Below the pieces are notes generated by a model. It saw only the letters and a program-made list of their open reading frames with translations, did no database searches and was not told the DNA's origin. Below, piece after piece: positions 52,852-62,069 of a stretch of DNA of 64,000 bases. Location of the stretch: assembly GCA_964356335.1 (NCBI GenBank), contig CAYHHI010000011.1:1-64000 (forward strand), in the 5' to 3' direction. Source of the DNA: CAYHHI01 sp964356335. Lineage in GTDB: Bacteria; Arandabacterota; Arandabacteria; Arandabacterales; Arandabacteraceae. The number at the start of each line of letters is the position of its first letter. Positions within the stretch are counted from its first letter, which is position 1. Position numbers and translations under genes: made by a program.

Positions 52852-53727
52852 ATGAACCGCAACCGAAGGTTACAGGCGGGTGTGGTGTCTCTCGTGGCAA
52901 TGCTAACTATCGGGATTCTGGCTGGATGCGCCGGAAAGCTAGGGTTTGGGGGTGGAAAGGGCCGCATCCTCGAGTATGCCATGCCCAAAGGGCGAGTGTT
53001 GAACTATGAGGCGACGCAGCACTCCACCCAGACAATGCAGGTAATGGGCCAGTCGATTGAGAACACGATGATCTCGAAATATGCGTTCTCGCTGGAGCCC
53101 AAAGGTCTGAGCGGCAGGGATCATACCGTAAGTGTCACCGTCAATTCAATGGATGTCGCCGTCACTACTCCTCAGGGGCAGATGTCTCCTGACGTAAGCG
53201 GTGCGGTGGGAAAAGGTTTTGATATGACGCTCTCGAAATTAGGCAAGGAGGTCGACGTATCAGGCGCCCAATCCCTGACGGTAAACATGGGAGGGCAGAC
53301 ACGGAGCATGGTCTCAGACTTCAGGACAATATTCCCTGACCTGCCCGGGACACACCTGAAGGTGGGAGACACCTGGACGGCCCGGGACACCGTTACTACG
53401 GAGGAGGGTGGCCTCGAGACCAGTGTCATTTTCGAAAGCGTGAATACACTTCAGGGATTCGAGCCCGTGGATGGTCTGGAATGTGCGAAGATAACGGCTA
53501 CCGTGACAGGCACCTTCGGAGGCAAAGGGCAGCAACAGGGTGCGGATCTGACTCTCGACGGAAAGATTGAGGGGACTGAAACCTGGTACTTCGCCCGCGA
53601 GAAGGGTCTTTTCGTCAAGTCGTCAACCGATCTCCGTATGGACGGCAACGTGGTTGTTGCCGGGGCCCAGAACATGACGATTCCCATGAAACAAGAAATG
53701 AAGATCGAGGTTGCGCTTGTAAAGTAG
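52852..53727 (+). CDS. Lipoprotein, DUF6263-like
   Basis: 291 residues after GAAAGGAGG. The lipoprotein signal ends ILAGC at residue 26, a good lipobox. The mature protein is beta-rich with no catalytic motif I recognise. It has the DUF6263-like layout: a first strand VLNYEATQHSTQTMQVMG, LPGTHLKVGDTWTA in the middle, CAKITATVTGTFGG and a late ETWYFAREKGLFVKSS strand, ending VEVALVK. Role unknown; probably anchored in the outer or inner membrane facing the periplasm. Confidence 0.75.
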   Translation: MNRNRRLQAGVVSLVAMLTIGILAGCAGKLGFGGGKGRILEYAMPKGRVLNYEATQHSTQTMQVMGQSIENTMISKYAFSLEPKGLSGRDHTVSVTVNSMDVAVTTPQGQMSPDVSGAVGKGFDMTLSKLGKEVDVSGAQSLTVNMGGQTRSMVSDFRTIFPDLPGTHLKVGDTWTARDTVTTEEGGLETSVIFESVNTLQGFEPVDGLECAKITATVTGTFGGKGQQQGADLTLDGKIEGTETWYFAREKGLFVKSSTDLRMDGNVVVAGAQNMTIPMKQEMKIEVALVK

Positions 53728-54108
53728 ACGCACAAAATATCTAAATTGCGCTTGACTTCTGCCGATGTTCCTATTAAGCTAAGTCATTCGCAGGCTGCCA
53801 GCACGATGATGGCTGGCAGGATAGACTGCGAGCAAAGCAGCCGCATGTTGTTTTGCCGAACGGGTTTTGAGATCGTGGAGGTGAGAAATCTCAAATCTGC
53901 AGTACCGGAGTGTACTGAAGTATCAAGAAGTGTCAGGAAGTACAAAGAAGAAGGAAGATGGGAGTTCGAGTAGTCAAACTAACGTGAACAGCTCTGCGCT
54001 CGGAATAACTGAGACCCCCTTGGATCCATTCTATAAGCGGCTGATTAGGGTATCCAATCAGGATCGAGTCAATCCGGTATAACTGTTCCAACCAAAATGG
54101 AGAGTGGA
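53728..54108 (+). other. Long leader of the RRM gene, with promoter and hairpin
   Basis: No gene supported in 381 bases. A promoter-like pair TTGACT (53752-53757) and TAAGCT (53775-53780) has a 17-base spacer. Just after the expected start of transcription a perfect hairpin CTGCCAGC/GCTGGCAG (53795-53802 and 53812-53819, 9-base loop) would sit at the 5' end of a leader about 320 bases long. Confidence 0.5.
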
Positions 54109-54408
54109 ATGAATATCTACGTAGGAAACATATCGCGCGACGTCACCCAGGACGAATTGATGAAGGCCTTCCAGGCCCACGGCCAGGTGACAACTGTGAA
54201 TATAATCACTGACAAGTTCACTGGCGAATCCAGAGGCTTCGGCTTCGTGGAGATGCCGGTGGCTGCTGAAGCCCTTGCGGCGATCAGCACGCTCAACAAT
54301 CAGGAGTTGAAGGGTCGCCCCCTGAACGTCAACGAGGCTCGCCCTCGGGACGACAAACCTCGCGATGGTGGTGGAGGAGGAAGGTCCTTCAGAAGGAATT
54401 CCTGGTAG
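54109..54408 (+). CDS. RRM-type RNA-binding protein
   Basis: 99 residues from the second in-frame ATG (54109), which gives the standard MNIYVGN start; 54097 is possible. One RRM domain: RNP2 is IYVGNI at 3-8, RNP1 is RGFGFVEM at about 42-49. A Gly-rich basic tail (GGGGGRSFRR) follows, as in bacterial and cyanobacterial Rbp proteins that bind RNA and are often cold-induced. The long structured leader and a strong terminator suggest an abundant single-gene transcript. Confidence 0.92.
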   Translation: MNIYVGNISRDVTQDELMKAFQAHGQVTTVNIITDKFTGESRGFGFVEMPVAAEALAAISTLNNQELKGRPLNVNEARPRDDKPRDGGGGGRSFRRNSW

Positions 54409-54470
54409 ATCCTACCGCGCAGCGATCTTGCGCACGTTGCGCAGCTAGCCGCGTGGAAAGATGAACAAAG

Positions 54471-54500
54471 AAGGGCCCCACAATGGGGCCCTTTCTCTTT
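54471..54500 (+). terminator. Intrinsic terminator after the RRM gene
   Basis: AAGGGCCCCA (54471-54480), loop CAA, TGGGGCCCTT (54484-54493), then TCTCTTT. A 10-bp perfect stem with a pyrimidine tail. Confidence 0.85.
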
Positions 54501-54551
54501 CCCATCCCTCGGCCTCGACACCACACCGGATCTGATCGCGTCCGCAGGGCT

Positions 54552-54568
54552 TTGGCTCCTCGGGCAGG
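54552..54568 (+). repeat. Partial copy of the 41-bp direct repeat
   Basis: TTGGCTCCTCGGGCAGG, identical over 17 bases to 55872-55888. Confidence 0.6.
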
Positions 54569-54645
54569 GTTTCGTCAAGTAGCTCAGCACTTTCTGCTTG
54601 CAATTCTGCATTTCAAATGCATAATTGCGGGAGGAGGCGTAGGCA

Positions 54646-55869
54646 ATGACCAGTCGTTATATCAGACGATCGTTGGAAGCAGTAGTCGATAAGGCGGTGC
54701 GGGAGTTTCCGGCTGTGGTCCTAACCGGCCCGCGCCAGTCGGGTAAGACAACCTTGTTGCGGCACCTCTTTGACCGAGACCACCGGTATGTTTCGCTCGA
54801 GCCGCCGGATGTGAGGGTAGCGGCGGGGACTGACCCACGCGGCTTCATCGAGATGTATGCTCCTCCCGTGATCTTCGATGAGGTTCAGTACGCGCCTGAT
54901 CTTCTGCCCTACATCAAGGAGAGGATCGACTCAGCGAGAACGAAGAAGGGCCAATATCTCTTGACTGGCTCTCAGAACCTGCTGTTGATGAAGAGTGTGA
55001 CGGAGTCATTGGCAGGGCGAGCAGCAATACTCAAACTCCTACCCCTGTCCCAGCGTGAGGCAGCAGGCCAGCCGCAGACGCCCCTACCATGGGAGAGGAG
55101 GAGGACCGAGCGGCCGGCTCCTAAGCCGGCCCACAAAGCTCTGTGGCAGAGCCTTCTTAGGGGCGGCTATCCGGAGATTGTAGCGGACCCGAAGCGGGGT
55201 GCAGGTCTATGGCATGCGAGCTATGTCCAGACTTATCTGGAACGGGATGTGCGGGGACTTCGCGAGATCGCTGACCTACCCCAGTTTCAGAGCTTCCTCC
55301 GCCTGCTTGCATCTCGAAGCGCACAGCTTCTTAACCTCACCGATCTGGCCCGGGACCTCGGTATCGCGGTGAATACCGTAAAGGCTTGGCTGTCTGTTTT
55401 GCAGGCGACCTATCAGGTTATTTTACTCCGCCCGTATTTCGCCAATGTTGGAAAGCGGTTGATCAAGACTCCGAAGATCTACTTTAGTGATGTTGGGACG
55501 CTTTGTTATCTTGTGGGCCTTAAAGATCCAGAACACGCAGCTTCCGGTCCCATGGGCGGTGCGATTATGGAAACCGCCGTTCTCTCTGAGATTGTGCGTA
55601 GGACGACTCACACAGGGAGAGACCCTGAAATCTATTTCTGGCGGACGTCAGCGGGTTCCGAAGTGGACCTGGTGGTCGCTCACAATGGGAAGCTGATTCC
55701 TATTGAAGTCAAACTCTCCTCGACTCCCAAGCCAGCGATGGCTTCAGGGATCAGAACGTTCCAAGAGGACATGGGTGCCAGGGCGGCTCATGGGTTTGTG
55801 GTTCACTCCGGAGACACCCATCTGCCTCTGGGGCGGGAAGTCTCGGCGCTGCCTTTCCAAGAGATGTGA
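54646..55869 (+). CDS. AAA ATPase with DUF4143 domain
   Basis: 407 residues preceded by GGGAGGAGG. AAA_14 domain: Walker A TGPRQSGKTTLLRHLF (about 27-42), Walker B PPVIFDEVQYAPDLL (about 75), sensor LLTGSQNLLLM. The C-terminal DUF4143 part has a winged-helix-like segment and a nuclease-like core SAGSEVDLVVAHNGKLIPIEVKLS with acidic residue and ExK pattern. Such ATPases are scattered, often horizontally moved genes with unknown role. A short low-complexity stretch (QPQTPLPWERRRTERPAPKP) lies at 146-165. It stands between two copies of a short direct repeat. Confidence 0.85.
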   Translation: MTSRYIRRSLEAVVDKAVREFPAVVLTGPRQSGKTTLLRHLFDRDHRYVSLEPPDVRVAAGTDPRGFIEMYAPPVIFDEVQYAPDLLPYIKERIDSARTKKGQYLLTGSQNLLLMKSVTESLAGRAAILKLLPLSQREAAGQPQTPLPWERRRTERPAPKPAHKALWQSLLRGGYPEIVADPKRGAGLWHASYVQTYLERDVRGLREIADLPQFQSFLRLLASRSAQLLNLTDLARDLGIAVNTVKAWLSVLQATYQVILLRPYFANVGKRLIKTPKIYFSDVGTLCYLVGLKDPEHAASGPMGGAIMETAVLSEIVRRTTHTGRDPEIYFWRTSAGSEVDLVVAHNGKLIPIEVKLSSTPKPAMASGIRTFQEDMGARAAHGFVVHSGDTHLPLGREVSALPFQEM

Positions 55870-55873
55870 CCTT

Positions 55874-55914
55874 GGCTCCTCGGGCAGGTGTCCCAGGGCG
55901 CGGTGCTGTGGGAT
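55874..55914 (+). repeat. 41-bp direct repeat, left copy
   Basis: Matches 61764-61804 at 38 of 41 positions; core GGCAGGTGTCCCAGGGCGCG. It sits between the ATPase stop and the end of kinase gene 1. Confidence 0.8.
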
Positions 55915-55925
55915 TTAGGCAGCGA

Positions 55926-58595
55926 TCAGGGCTTCAGCGCCTCCTGCCAGTTAAGGATCACTGTGATGCTGGGCGGCGCCGTCCCCTCAACCTGCACGGC
56001 GGCCAACCAGTGCTCAAGGTCACGGGTTACGGCCATGCCCACGACTTCCGGAGGCGGAGTGAAGACCAGATGGGGAGTGCCCCGCTTGAACGATGGGGCT
56101 GTCTCCACGTCCACAGAAAACACCGGACCGGCAGGATAGCCGGCCTCGCCACCGGTCCAGATGAGCAGCTTCCTGCCGTCCCTTGACCACCGCGCTGCGG
56201 TTCCGCCTGCTGTCGAGACTTGGTACCTCTCCCCGGGCTCGGGGAAGGATCGCACGTAGATCTCGAGCCTTCCGGTCTCGTCCGAGGCATAGGCCAGCCA
56301 GCGCCCGTCGGGCGAGATGTCCGCCATGTTCTCGTTAAACGCAGTGGAAAGATAAGGCACAGGCCTGCGTTGCCCTTCGAGCGGCATCAGCCACAGGTCC
56401 CAGAGGGTCGGGCCGTACGTGCTGAAGACAAAGTACTTCCCATCTGGTGAGTACGCCTCGGGCACCTCGAACATCACTTTGGACTGGGCGAGCGGCTCCG
56501 GTTGCCCCCTGCCGCCGGCGAGTACTTCGTATATGTCGAAGTCTCCGGACGGATTGGCCTGATATGCAAGCCGGCTGCCATCGGGCGCCCACACCCCCCC
56601 GGGAGCCGCAGAGCTGTCGAAGGTGGCGGGCATCGCGAGCGCACGCTCGAGATCGACCATCCAGATGTCGCCTCTGTTGGCAGAGTAGTTCTTGGTCACT
56701 GCGGCCCACCTGCCATCCGGCGACAGCGATGGCCACTCATAACGACCTGGAGAAAGCGGAAGCGTGGCGGTGCGGCGTCCGGTGCCGTCCAGCCATGCCA
56801 GCTGTGTGTTCGGGGTCTTCGCCCCAAGCAGAACGAGCACGCTCGACGATGGCGGGCACAGGATTGGCGAACCGAAGTTCGAGGGGGGAGGCGGCGCATC
56901 CTCCAGCACAATCACCTTACCCGTCGGGCGCATCCGCGATTGATCAAACCGCTGCGCCACCAGCCGACGATTGCGCTCGAAGAGGAGATAGCCAGGCTCA
57001 GCGTAGACGGGCCCCGATTCCGCGGTCATCACGTGGTGCGTCTCTTTCGAGTCCAGAGCGCCGACATAGACGTCGAACTGCCCCTGTTTCCCGGGCAGGC
57101 CCACGTACAGGAAATGCTGGCCGTCGGGGAGGAAACACGGGAAGCGTAGCGCGGTCTCGGCCCGCGTCGAGTCCGGCCTAGCGACCACCACAGCTTCTCC
57201 TCCATCGCACGAGACACGCGCAATGGGACCGATGCCCTGAGGAGCGAAGACGATCACGCCATCCTTGCTCCAGGACCCGCCACGCCCGTCTGGGGCATCG
57301 CAGATCTTCTCCGATGGGCCACCGGTCGCTGCGATCTTCCACAGATTGTTGCCGGCGAAGAAGGCAATGAACCGGCTGTCGGGCGACCAGAAGGGAAACG
57401 ACGCGTTCTCGGTCCCGGCGAGTGGCTGTTCCGCGAAGGAATCCATCGACCGGATCCAGAGCCGCCCCGTGCCGGCGGAGTCGCGGGCGCTGATTACCAC
57501 CTGCCTCCCATCCGGCGAGATTGCAGCCACTGGGCCGTAGAGGTCCATGGTGCTGCCCACTGGCGGCGTCATCGTCAGACGCACGAGGTGGGGTGCGGGA
57601 GGGCGGCGCGCCCATTGGAGGGCCACCACGGCCACGAGCGCGATCGCAAGGCCAGCGACTGCCATAGGCCAAACAAGCCGCTCGCGGCGCTGCCTTTGCG
57701 CGGCAACCGGCGTCGGCGCGGGCACCCCCGCCTTCGAGCCGGCATCGGCGATCCATTTGAGTTCGTGCATCACATCTCGCGCACTCTGCCAGCGATCATC
57801 GGGATTCTTCATCAAGCAGCGTTTCACCGCCCGCTCCAGCGCAGGCGGCGACATCGGCTGCAATTCCGTGATTGCAGGCGGTTCGTGCTCCATGATCGCC
57901 GCGATCAAGCTTGCCTGGCTCGTCCCCTCGAATGATGGCTTGCCCGTAGCCATCTCGTAGAGCACACAGCCGAGTGCCCACATATCCGTGCGCGCATCCG
58001 GTTCCTTCCCCTCCAGTTGCTCCGGCGCCATGTATTGGAAAGTGCCCACGATCGTGCCTTCAGCAGTCAGCGGCCGGCTCACTGTCGGCGACTCGGCCTC
58101 CGCACCGGCCACGGGCGCGAGGGCGCTGGCACGCGCAAGCCCAAAGTCCATCAACTTCGCCCCGCTCTTGGTCAGCATCACGTTCCCAGGCTTCAAGTCC
58201 CGGTGGACGACCCCCCGTCGGTGCGCCACGTCCAGCGCCTCGGCGATCTGAGCCCCAAGCGATAGCACTTCCGCCACTGGCAGCGGCCCCTTCTCCAGCC
58301 GATCCGCAAGCGTCTCGCCATCCAGTAACTCCATCACCAGATAGTCCATCCCCTCATGGCGACCCACATCGTGGAGCGTGCAGATATGAGGGTGGTTGAG
58401 TTGCGAGATGGTGCGCGCCTCACGCTCGAAGCGCGCCCGCACCTCGGGCGTCGAAGCCAGGTGAGGCGAGAGCACCTTGATCGCTACTTCTCGCCCAAGT
58501 CGGGTGTCCCGGGCCCTATAAACCTCACCCATACCACCTGCGCCAATCGGTGCCAGGATCTCGTAAGGCCCGAGCTTAGTACCTGCAGCCAGCAT
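55926..58595 (-). CDS. Ser/Thr protein kinase with extracytoplasmic TolB-like propeller (1)
   Basis: 889 residues. The Hanks-type kinase domain (about 10-280) is complete: glycine loop GAGGMGEVY, Lys40 (AIKV), HRD 131-133, DFG 150-152 and APEQ. After a basic linker a single membrane span (about 309-328) leads to a periplasmic part built of PD40/WD40-like blades with recurring ISPDG, FWSPDSRF and YSPDGKYFVFS. This is a sensor-kinase layout in which the propeller may bind a ligand. It is a tandem paralogue of the next gene, with 118 bp between them. Confidence 0.92.
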   Translation of the reverse strand: MLAAGTKLGPYEILAPIGAGGMGEVYRARDTRLGREVAIKVLSPHLASTPEVRARFEREARTISQLNHPHICTLHDVGRHEGMDYLVMELLDGETLADRLEKGPLPVAEVLSLGAQIAEALDVAHRRGVVHRDLKPGNVMLTKSGAKLMDFGLARASALAPVAGAEAESPTVSRPLTAEGTIVGTFQYMAPEQLEGKEPDARTDMWALGCVLYEMATGKPSFEGTSQASLIAAIMEHEPPAITELQPMSPPALERAVKRCLMKNPDDRWQSARDVMHELKWIADAGSKAGVPAPTPVAAQRQRRERLVWPMAVAGLAIALVAVVALQWARRPPAPHLVRLTMTPPVGSTMDLYGPVAAISPDGRQVVISARDSAGTGRLWIRSMDSFAEQPLAGTENASFPFWSPDSRFIAFFAGNNLWKIAATGGPSEKICDAPDGRGGSWSKDGVIVFAPQGIGPIARVSCDGGEAVVVARPDSTRAETALRFPCFLPDGQHFLYVGLPGKQGQFDVYVGALDSKETHHVMTAESGPVYAEPGYLLFERNRRLVAQRFDQSRMRPTGKVIVLEDAPPPPSNFGSPILCPPSSSVLVLLGAKTPNTQLAWLDGTGRRTATLPLSPGRYEWPSLSPDGRWAAVTKNYSANRGDIWMVDLERALAMPATFDSSAAPGGVWAPDGSRLAYQANPSGDFDIYEVLAGGRGQPEPLAQSKVMFEVPEAYSPDGKYFVFSTYGPTLWDLWLMPLEGQRRPVPYLSTAFNENMADISPDGRWLAYASDETGRLEIYVRSFPEPGERYQVSTAGGTAARWSRDGRKLLIWTGGEAGYPAGPVFSVDVETAPSFKRGTPHLVFTPPPEVVGMAVTRDLEHWLAAVQVEGTAPPSITVILNWQEALKP

Positions 58596-58713
58596 AATTG
58601 TCAGTACCTACTCGCCAGAAGGTCGCCCTGACTCAACCGTTCAGTGTGCTTAACCACTCTAGCCCGCTTCACTTACGCCCCTCCAGCTCTCTGTTGCATA
58701 TCTATTCATTGCT

Positions 58714-61440
58714 CTATTGCTTCAGTGCCGCTTCCCAGTTCAGAATGACCGTGATGCTCTGCGCCGAGCCCTCGACCGGAACAGCGGCCAGGAAACGCTT
58801 GAGATCGGACGTCGCCACCAGGCCCGCAAGATTCCTCGGCGGGGTGAAAAGCATCCGGGGTGGCTCCGCCTTGAAGGTCGGTGCCGTTTGCACGTTGACG
58901 GAAAGAACGGGACCGCATCCGATGTTACCCGGCCAAGTATAGACGATGAGCTCGCGGCCATCTTTCGACCACTGCGCGTAGGCCGCATCGCCCGATGTCG
59001 TTATCCGATATCTTTCTCCTAGTATCGGGAAGGAGCTCACATATTGTTCCATTGTCCCCGTCTCGTTTGATTCGTAGGCCAGCCAGCGGCCGTTCGGCGA
59101 GACCCTCCCGTCACTTTCGTCAAAACGGGTCCGGAGATAGGGCGCGGGGGTGCGGTCCCCCTCGAGCGGGAGTAGCCACACGTCCATGCCACCCAGGCCG
59201 CCGAACCAGTAACAGACGATGTATGTCCCATCAGGCGACCATGACACCGGGAACTTGAATAACTCGCCGGATTCAAGGAGTGGCTCCGGGCGGCCCGTAC
59301 CATCGGCAGCCACCTGATAGATGCACCAGGGGCCTGAGGGGTTGGCCGTATAGGCGATCCGGTCGCCGTCTGGAGACCACGGCCAAGGCGAGCCAACCGT
59401 TCCGCTCGCCACTGATCCATCGAAAGTAAGCCGCGAAGGAACGTCACGCTCCAAGTCCACAACCCAAAGATCACCGCCAGTCGCAGTGCCGTGCTTGGTC
59501 ACGGCTACCCACCGGTCGTTCGGAGACAGAGTGGGGTACTCATAGCGGCCAGGGGGAAGCGGAATCGTCCCAGTCGGTCGGCCAGTCCGATCGAGCCAAG
59601 TCAACTCCGTGTTGGAAATCATGGAGGTAACATGCACCAGCACGCCCTTCGCCGGAGGGCACAAGATGGGGGCGCCGTCAGCCATCAGTAGAGACGGCGC
59701 GTCGCCCAGCGGAATCACTCTGCCCACCGGGCACAATTTCGATCGATCGAACCTCTGGGCCACCAGGCGCCCGCCACTCTCAAAGAGAAGGTAGCCGGGC
59801 TCAGTGTAGACAGGGGCCGAGCCCGCAACCATAACGTGCCTCGTTTCCCCCGAATCCAGATCGCCGACGTACACGTCGTACTGCCCCTGTCTCTTCGGAA
59901 GACTCACGTACAGGAAGTGCCTGCCGTCAGGGAGAAAGCACGGGAAGCGTAGCGCGGTCTCGCCGCGTGCCGAATCCGGCCTCGCAACCGTGACAGCCTC
60001 TCCGCCATCCGGCGAGACTCGCTGTATGGGGCCTCCGGACAAGGGAGCAAGGATGATCACGTCATGCTTGCTCCATGATCCGCCGCGCCCGTTTGGCGCA
60101 TCGCAGATCGTCTCCGGGGGACCGCCGCCCACTGGGACCTTCCGAAGCTTGCCGCTGGCGAAGAAGCCGACGAAGCGGCTGTCAGGCGACCAGAACGGAA
60201 ACCCCGCATCCTCGGTTCCGGGTAGCAGCTGCGCGGCCGATGAACCCAAGGAGCGAATCCAAAGCCGCTGCTGCGTTGCGGCGGAGTCCACGCAGGTAAA
60301 GACCAAAGCCTTCCCGTCCGGAGAGATCGCAGCAGATGCACTTTCAATCGGGAAGGCTCCGCCTTCGGGCAAGGTGATGGCCAGGCGCGCGAGTGTGGGC
60401 GCAGGTGCGTGGGACGCCAGTCCAGTGAGCACCAAGATGGCTATCGTGACCGCCATGGTAGCTGCCAGTGCGGCCCAGGCAATCCGCTCGCGGTGCAGCT
60501 TTCGCGAGGCGATCGGCGTGGGCACAGTCGCTTGGGAGCCGGCTTCGGCGATCCACTGCAGCTCGCGCGCTAAGTCCCCGGCGCTCTGCCAGCGCGCGTC
60601 CGGGTCCTTCGCCAGACAGCCCTTCACCAAGTGGTCCAGCGCTGGCGGTGTGAGCGGCTGCAGCTCCATTATCGGCCGCGGCATCTCCTTCAAGATCGCA
60701 GCGATCAGCGACGCCTGACTCGTCCCCTCAAAGGCGAACTTCCCCGTCGCCATCTCGTACAGCACGCACCCCAGCGCCCAGATGTCAGTGCGCGCATCAG
60801 CCTCTTTCCCTTCAAGCTGCTCCGGCGCCATATACTGGAAAGTGCCTACGATCGTGCCTTCTGATGTCAACGGCCGGCTCACCGTCGGCGACTCCGCCTC
60901 GGCACCTGCCGCGGGCGAGATGGCGCTGGCGCGAGCAAGGCCGAAGTCCATCAGCTTCGCCCCGGCATTGGTCAGCATCACATTGCCGGGCTTGAGATCT
61001 CGATGGACGATTCCCCTTCGGTGAGCGACATCCAGCGCCTCGGCAATCTCGGCCCCGAGCGATAGCACCTCCGCTACCGGCAGAGGCCCCTTCTCCAACC
61101 GGTGAGCGAGCGTCTTGCCCTCCAGTAACTCCATCACCAGGTAGTCCATCCCCTCGTGTCGGCCCACGTCGTAGAGGGTGCAGATGTGCGGATGGTTGAG
61201 CTGTGAGATGGTGCGCGCCTCACGCTCGAAACGAGCCCGCACCTCGGGTGTGGCAGCCAGATGCGGAGACAGCACCTTGATCGCCACGTCGCGGCCCAGC
61301 CGGGTGTCCTGCGCCCGGTAGACCTCGCCCATACCGCCAGCGCCGATCCTCTCGATCACTCGATAATGAGAGAGAAGTGTGCCACTGGTGAGGGCCACGA
61401 GCTTCTGGCTCTCGGCGTCATCGCCTTGCTTGTTTTCCAT
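58714..61440 (-). CDS. Ser/Thr protein kinase with extracytoplasmic TolB-like propeller (2)
   Basis: 908 residues. Same design as kinase 1 with a 15-residue longer N-terminus: glycine loop GAGGMGEVYRAQD, Lys55, HRD 146-148, DFG 165-167, a membrane span about 325-346 and a propeller with ISPDG, SPDSRF and LSPNDRWVAV blades. The kinase halves are nearly the same over long stretches, while the propellers differ more, as expected for a duplication with diverging sensor domains. It is upstream of kinase 1 on the same strand. A GAGG ribosome site precedes the ATG. Confidence 0.92.
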   Translation of the reverse strand: MENKQGDDAESQKLVALTSGTLLSHYRVIERIGAGGMGEVYRAQDTRLGRDVAIKVLSPHLAATPEVRARFEREARTISQLNHPHICTLYDVGRHEGMDYLVMELLEGKTLAHRLEKGPLPVAEVLSLGAEIAEALDVAHRRGIVHRDLKPGNVMLTNAGAKLMDFGLARASAISPAAGAEAESPTVSRPLTSEGTIVGTFQYMAPEQLEGKEADARTDIWALGCVLYEMATGKFAFEGTSQASLIAAILKEMPRPIMELQPLTPPALDHLVKGCLAKDPDARWQSAGDLARELQWIAEAGSQATVPTPIASRKLHRERIAWAALAATMAVTIAILVLTGLASHAPAPTLARLAITLPEGGAFPIESASAAISPDGKALVFTCVDSAATQQRLWIRSLGSSAAQLLPGTEDAGFPFWSPDSRFVGFFASGKLRKVPVGGGPPETICDAPNGRGGSWSKHDVIILAPLSGGPIQRVSPDGGEAVTVARPDSARGETALRFPCFLPDGRHFLYVSLPKRQGQYDVYVGDLDSGETRHVMVAGSAPVYTEPGYLLFESGGRLVAQRFDRSKLCPVGRVIPLGDAPSLLMADGAPILCPPAKGVLVHVTSMISNTELTWLDRTGRPTGTIPLPPGRYEYPTLSPNDRWVAVTKHGTATGGDLWVVDLERDVPSRLTFDGSVASGTVGSPWPWSPDGDRIAYTANPSGPWCIYQVAADGTGRPEPLLESGELFKFPVSWSPDGTYIVCYWFGGLGGMDVWLLPLEGDRTPAPYLRTRFDESDGRVSPNGRWLAYESNETGTMEQYVSSFPILGERYRITTSGDAAYAQWSKDGRELIVYTWPGNIGCGPVLSVNVQTAPTFKAEPPRMLFTPPRNLAGLVATSDLKRFLAAVPVEGSAQSITVILNWEAALKQ

Positions 61441-61763
61441 GGCAGCCTCAGGCTTACATCTAGTGTCTTGCGCCTATCCTCTCGAGCATGCTTGTCAATC
61501 TCGGATCGTGCCTGTCCTCAGAGAGTCTGGCCTCGCACGCAGGCTTGTCGATCTCGGATCGCATATGTCCTCACAGAATCCTCACTCGCACACGGTCGAT
61601 TCTAGGCCGCGGTTTCTGAACATGCAAGCGGTTTCTACCGTTAGGCGTAAAGCGTCAGGAGTGGCAGACCGGTGGTGACGTGCAGAATGTGGCGGCGTTC
61701 GCTGGCGAGCGAGAGCAGCGATCATGCCCGTCGAAACGCGCGTTGGGATAATAGAATGGCGAT
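61441..61763. other. Region upstream of kinase 2, with a 53-bp tandem repeat
   Basis: No gene is supported. Two 53-bp units begin GCTTGTCAATCTCGGATCG (61490) and GCTTGTCGATCTCGGATCG (61543); both contain a TGTCCTCA block and a CTCGCACRC block. They could carry regulatory sites for the kinase genes. Confidence 0.6.
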
Positions 61764-61804
61764 GGTTCCTGGGGCAGGTGTCCCAGGGCGCGGGGCTGTG
61801 GGAT
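61764..61804 (+). repeat. 41-bp direct repeat, right copy
   Basis: Same orientation as the copy at 55874-55914; the two copies bracket both kinase genes. Confidence 0.8.
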
Positions 61805-61966
61805 GCAGCAAGAATCCGACTGATACGAATCGCGAGGGCCATACCAGGATTACTTGACAGGCGCGAATGATCTCGTGAAGCGAAGGCTCTGCTACATTCG
61901 GCGCGGGCGTTCCACGGGGCTGGCCATAGGCCAGCCGTGACTCGGAAGGCTGCCGATCAGGACCTG

Positions 61967-62069
61967 GTGCCGTGTCTCAGAAAGTAGTAGCTCTTTGGCC
62001 ACCCATTCCGTACGCAACGAACGCGTCAAGAAGGGCGGCAGAAAACACCAACTTTGTGAGACACGGTAC
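61967..62069. mobile_element. 103-bp MITE-like element with 19-bp inverted ends
   Basis: Ends GTGCCGTGTCTCAGAAAGT (61967-61985) and ACTTTGTGAGACACGGTAC (62051-62069) are inverted repeats matching at 17 of 19 positions. It codes for nothing. The right end touches the stop codon of the beta-helix gene. No clear target duplication is visible. Confidence 0.6.

Noticed and set aside
53746..53973. 75-codon plus-strand frame before the RRM gene
   Set aside because: Its TTG start overlaps the promoter-like region, has no ribosome site, and its sequence is unlike any family; the leader interpretation fits better.
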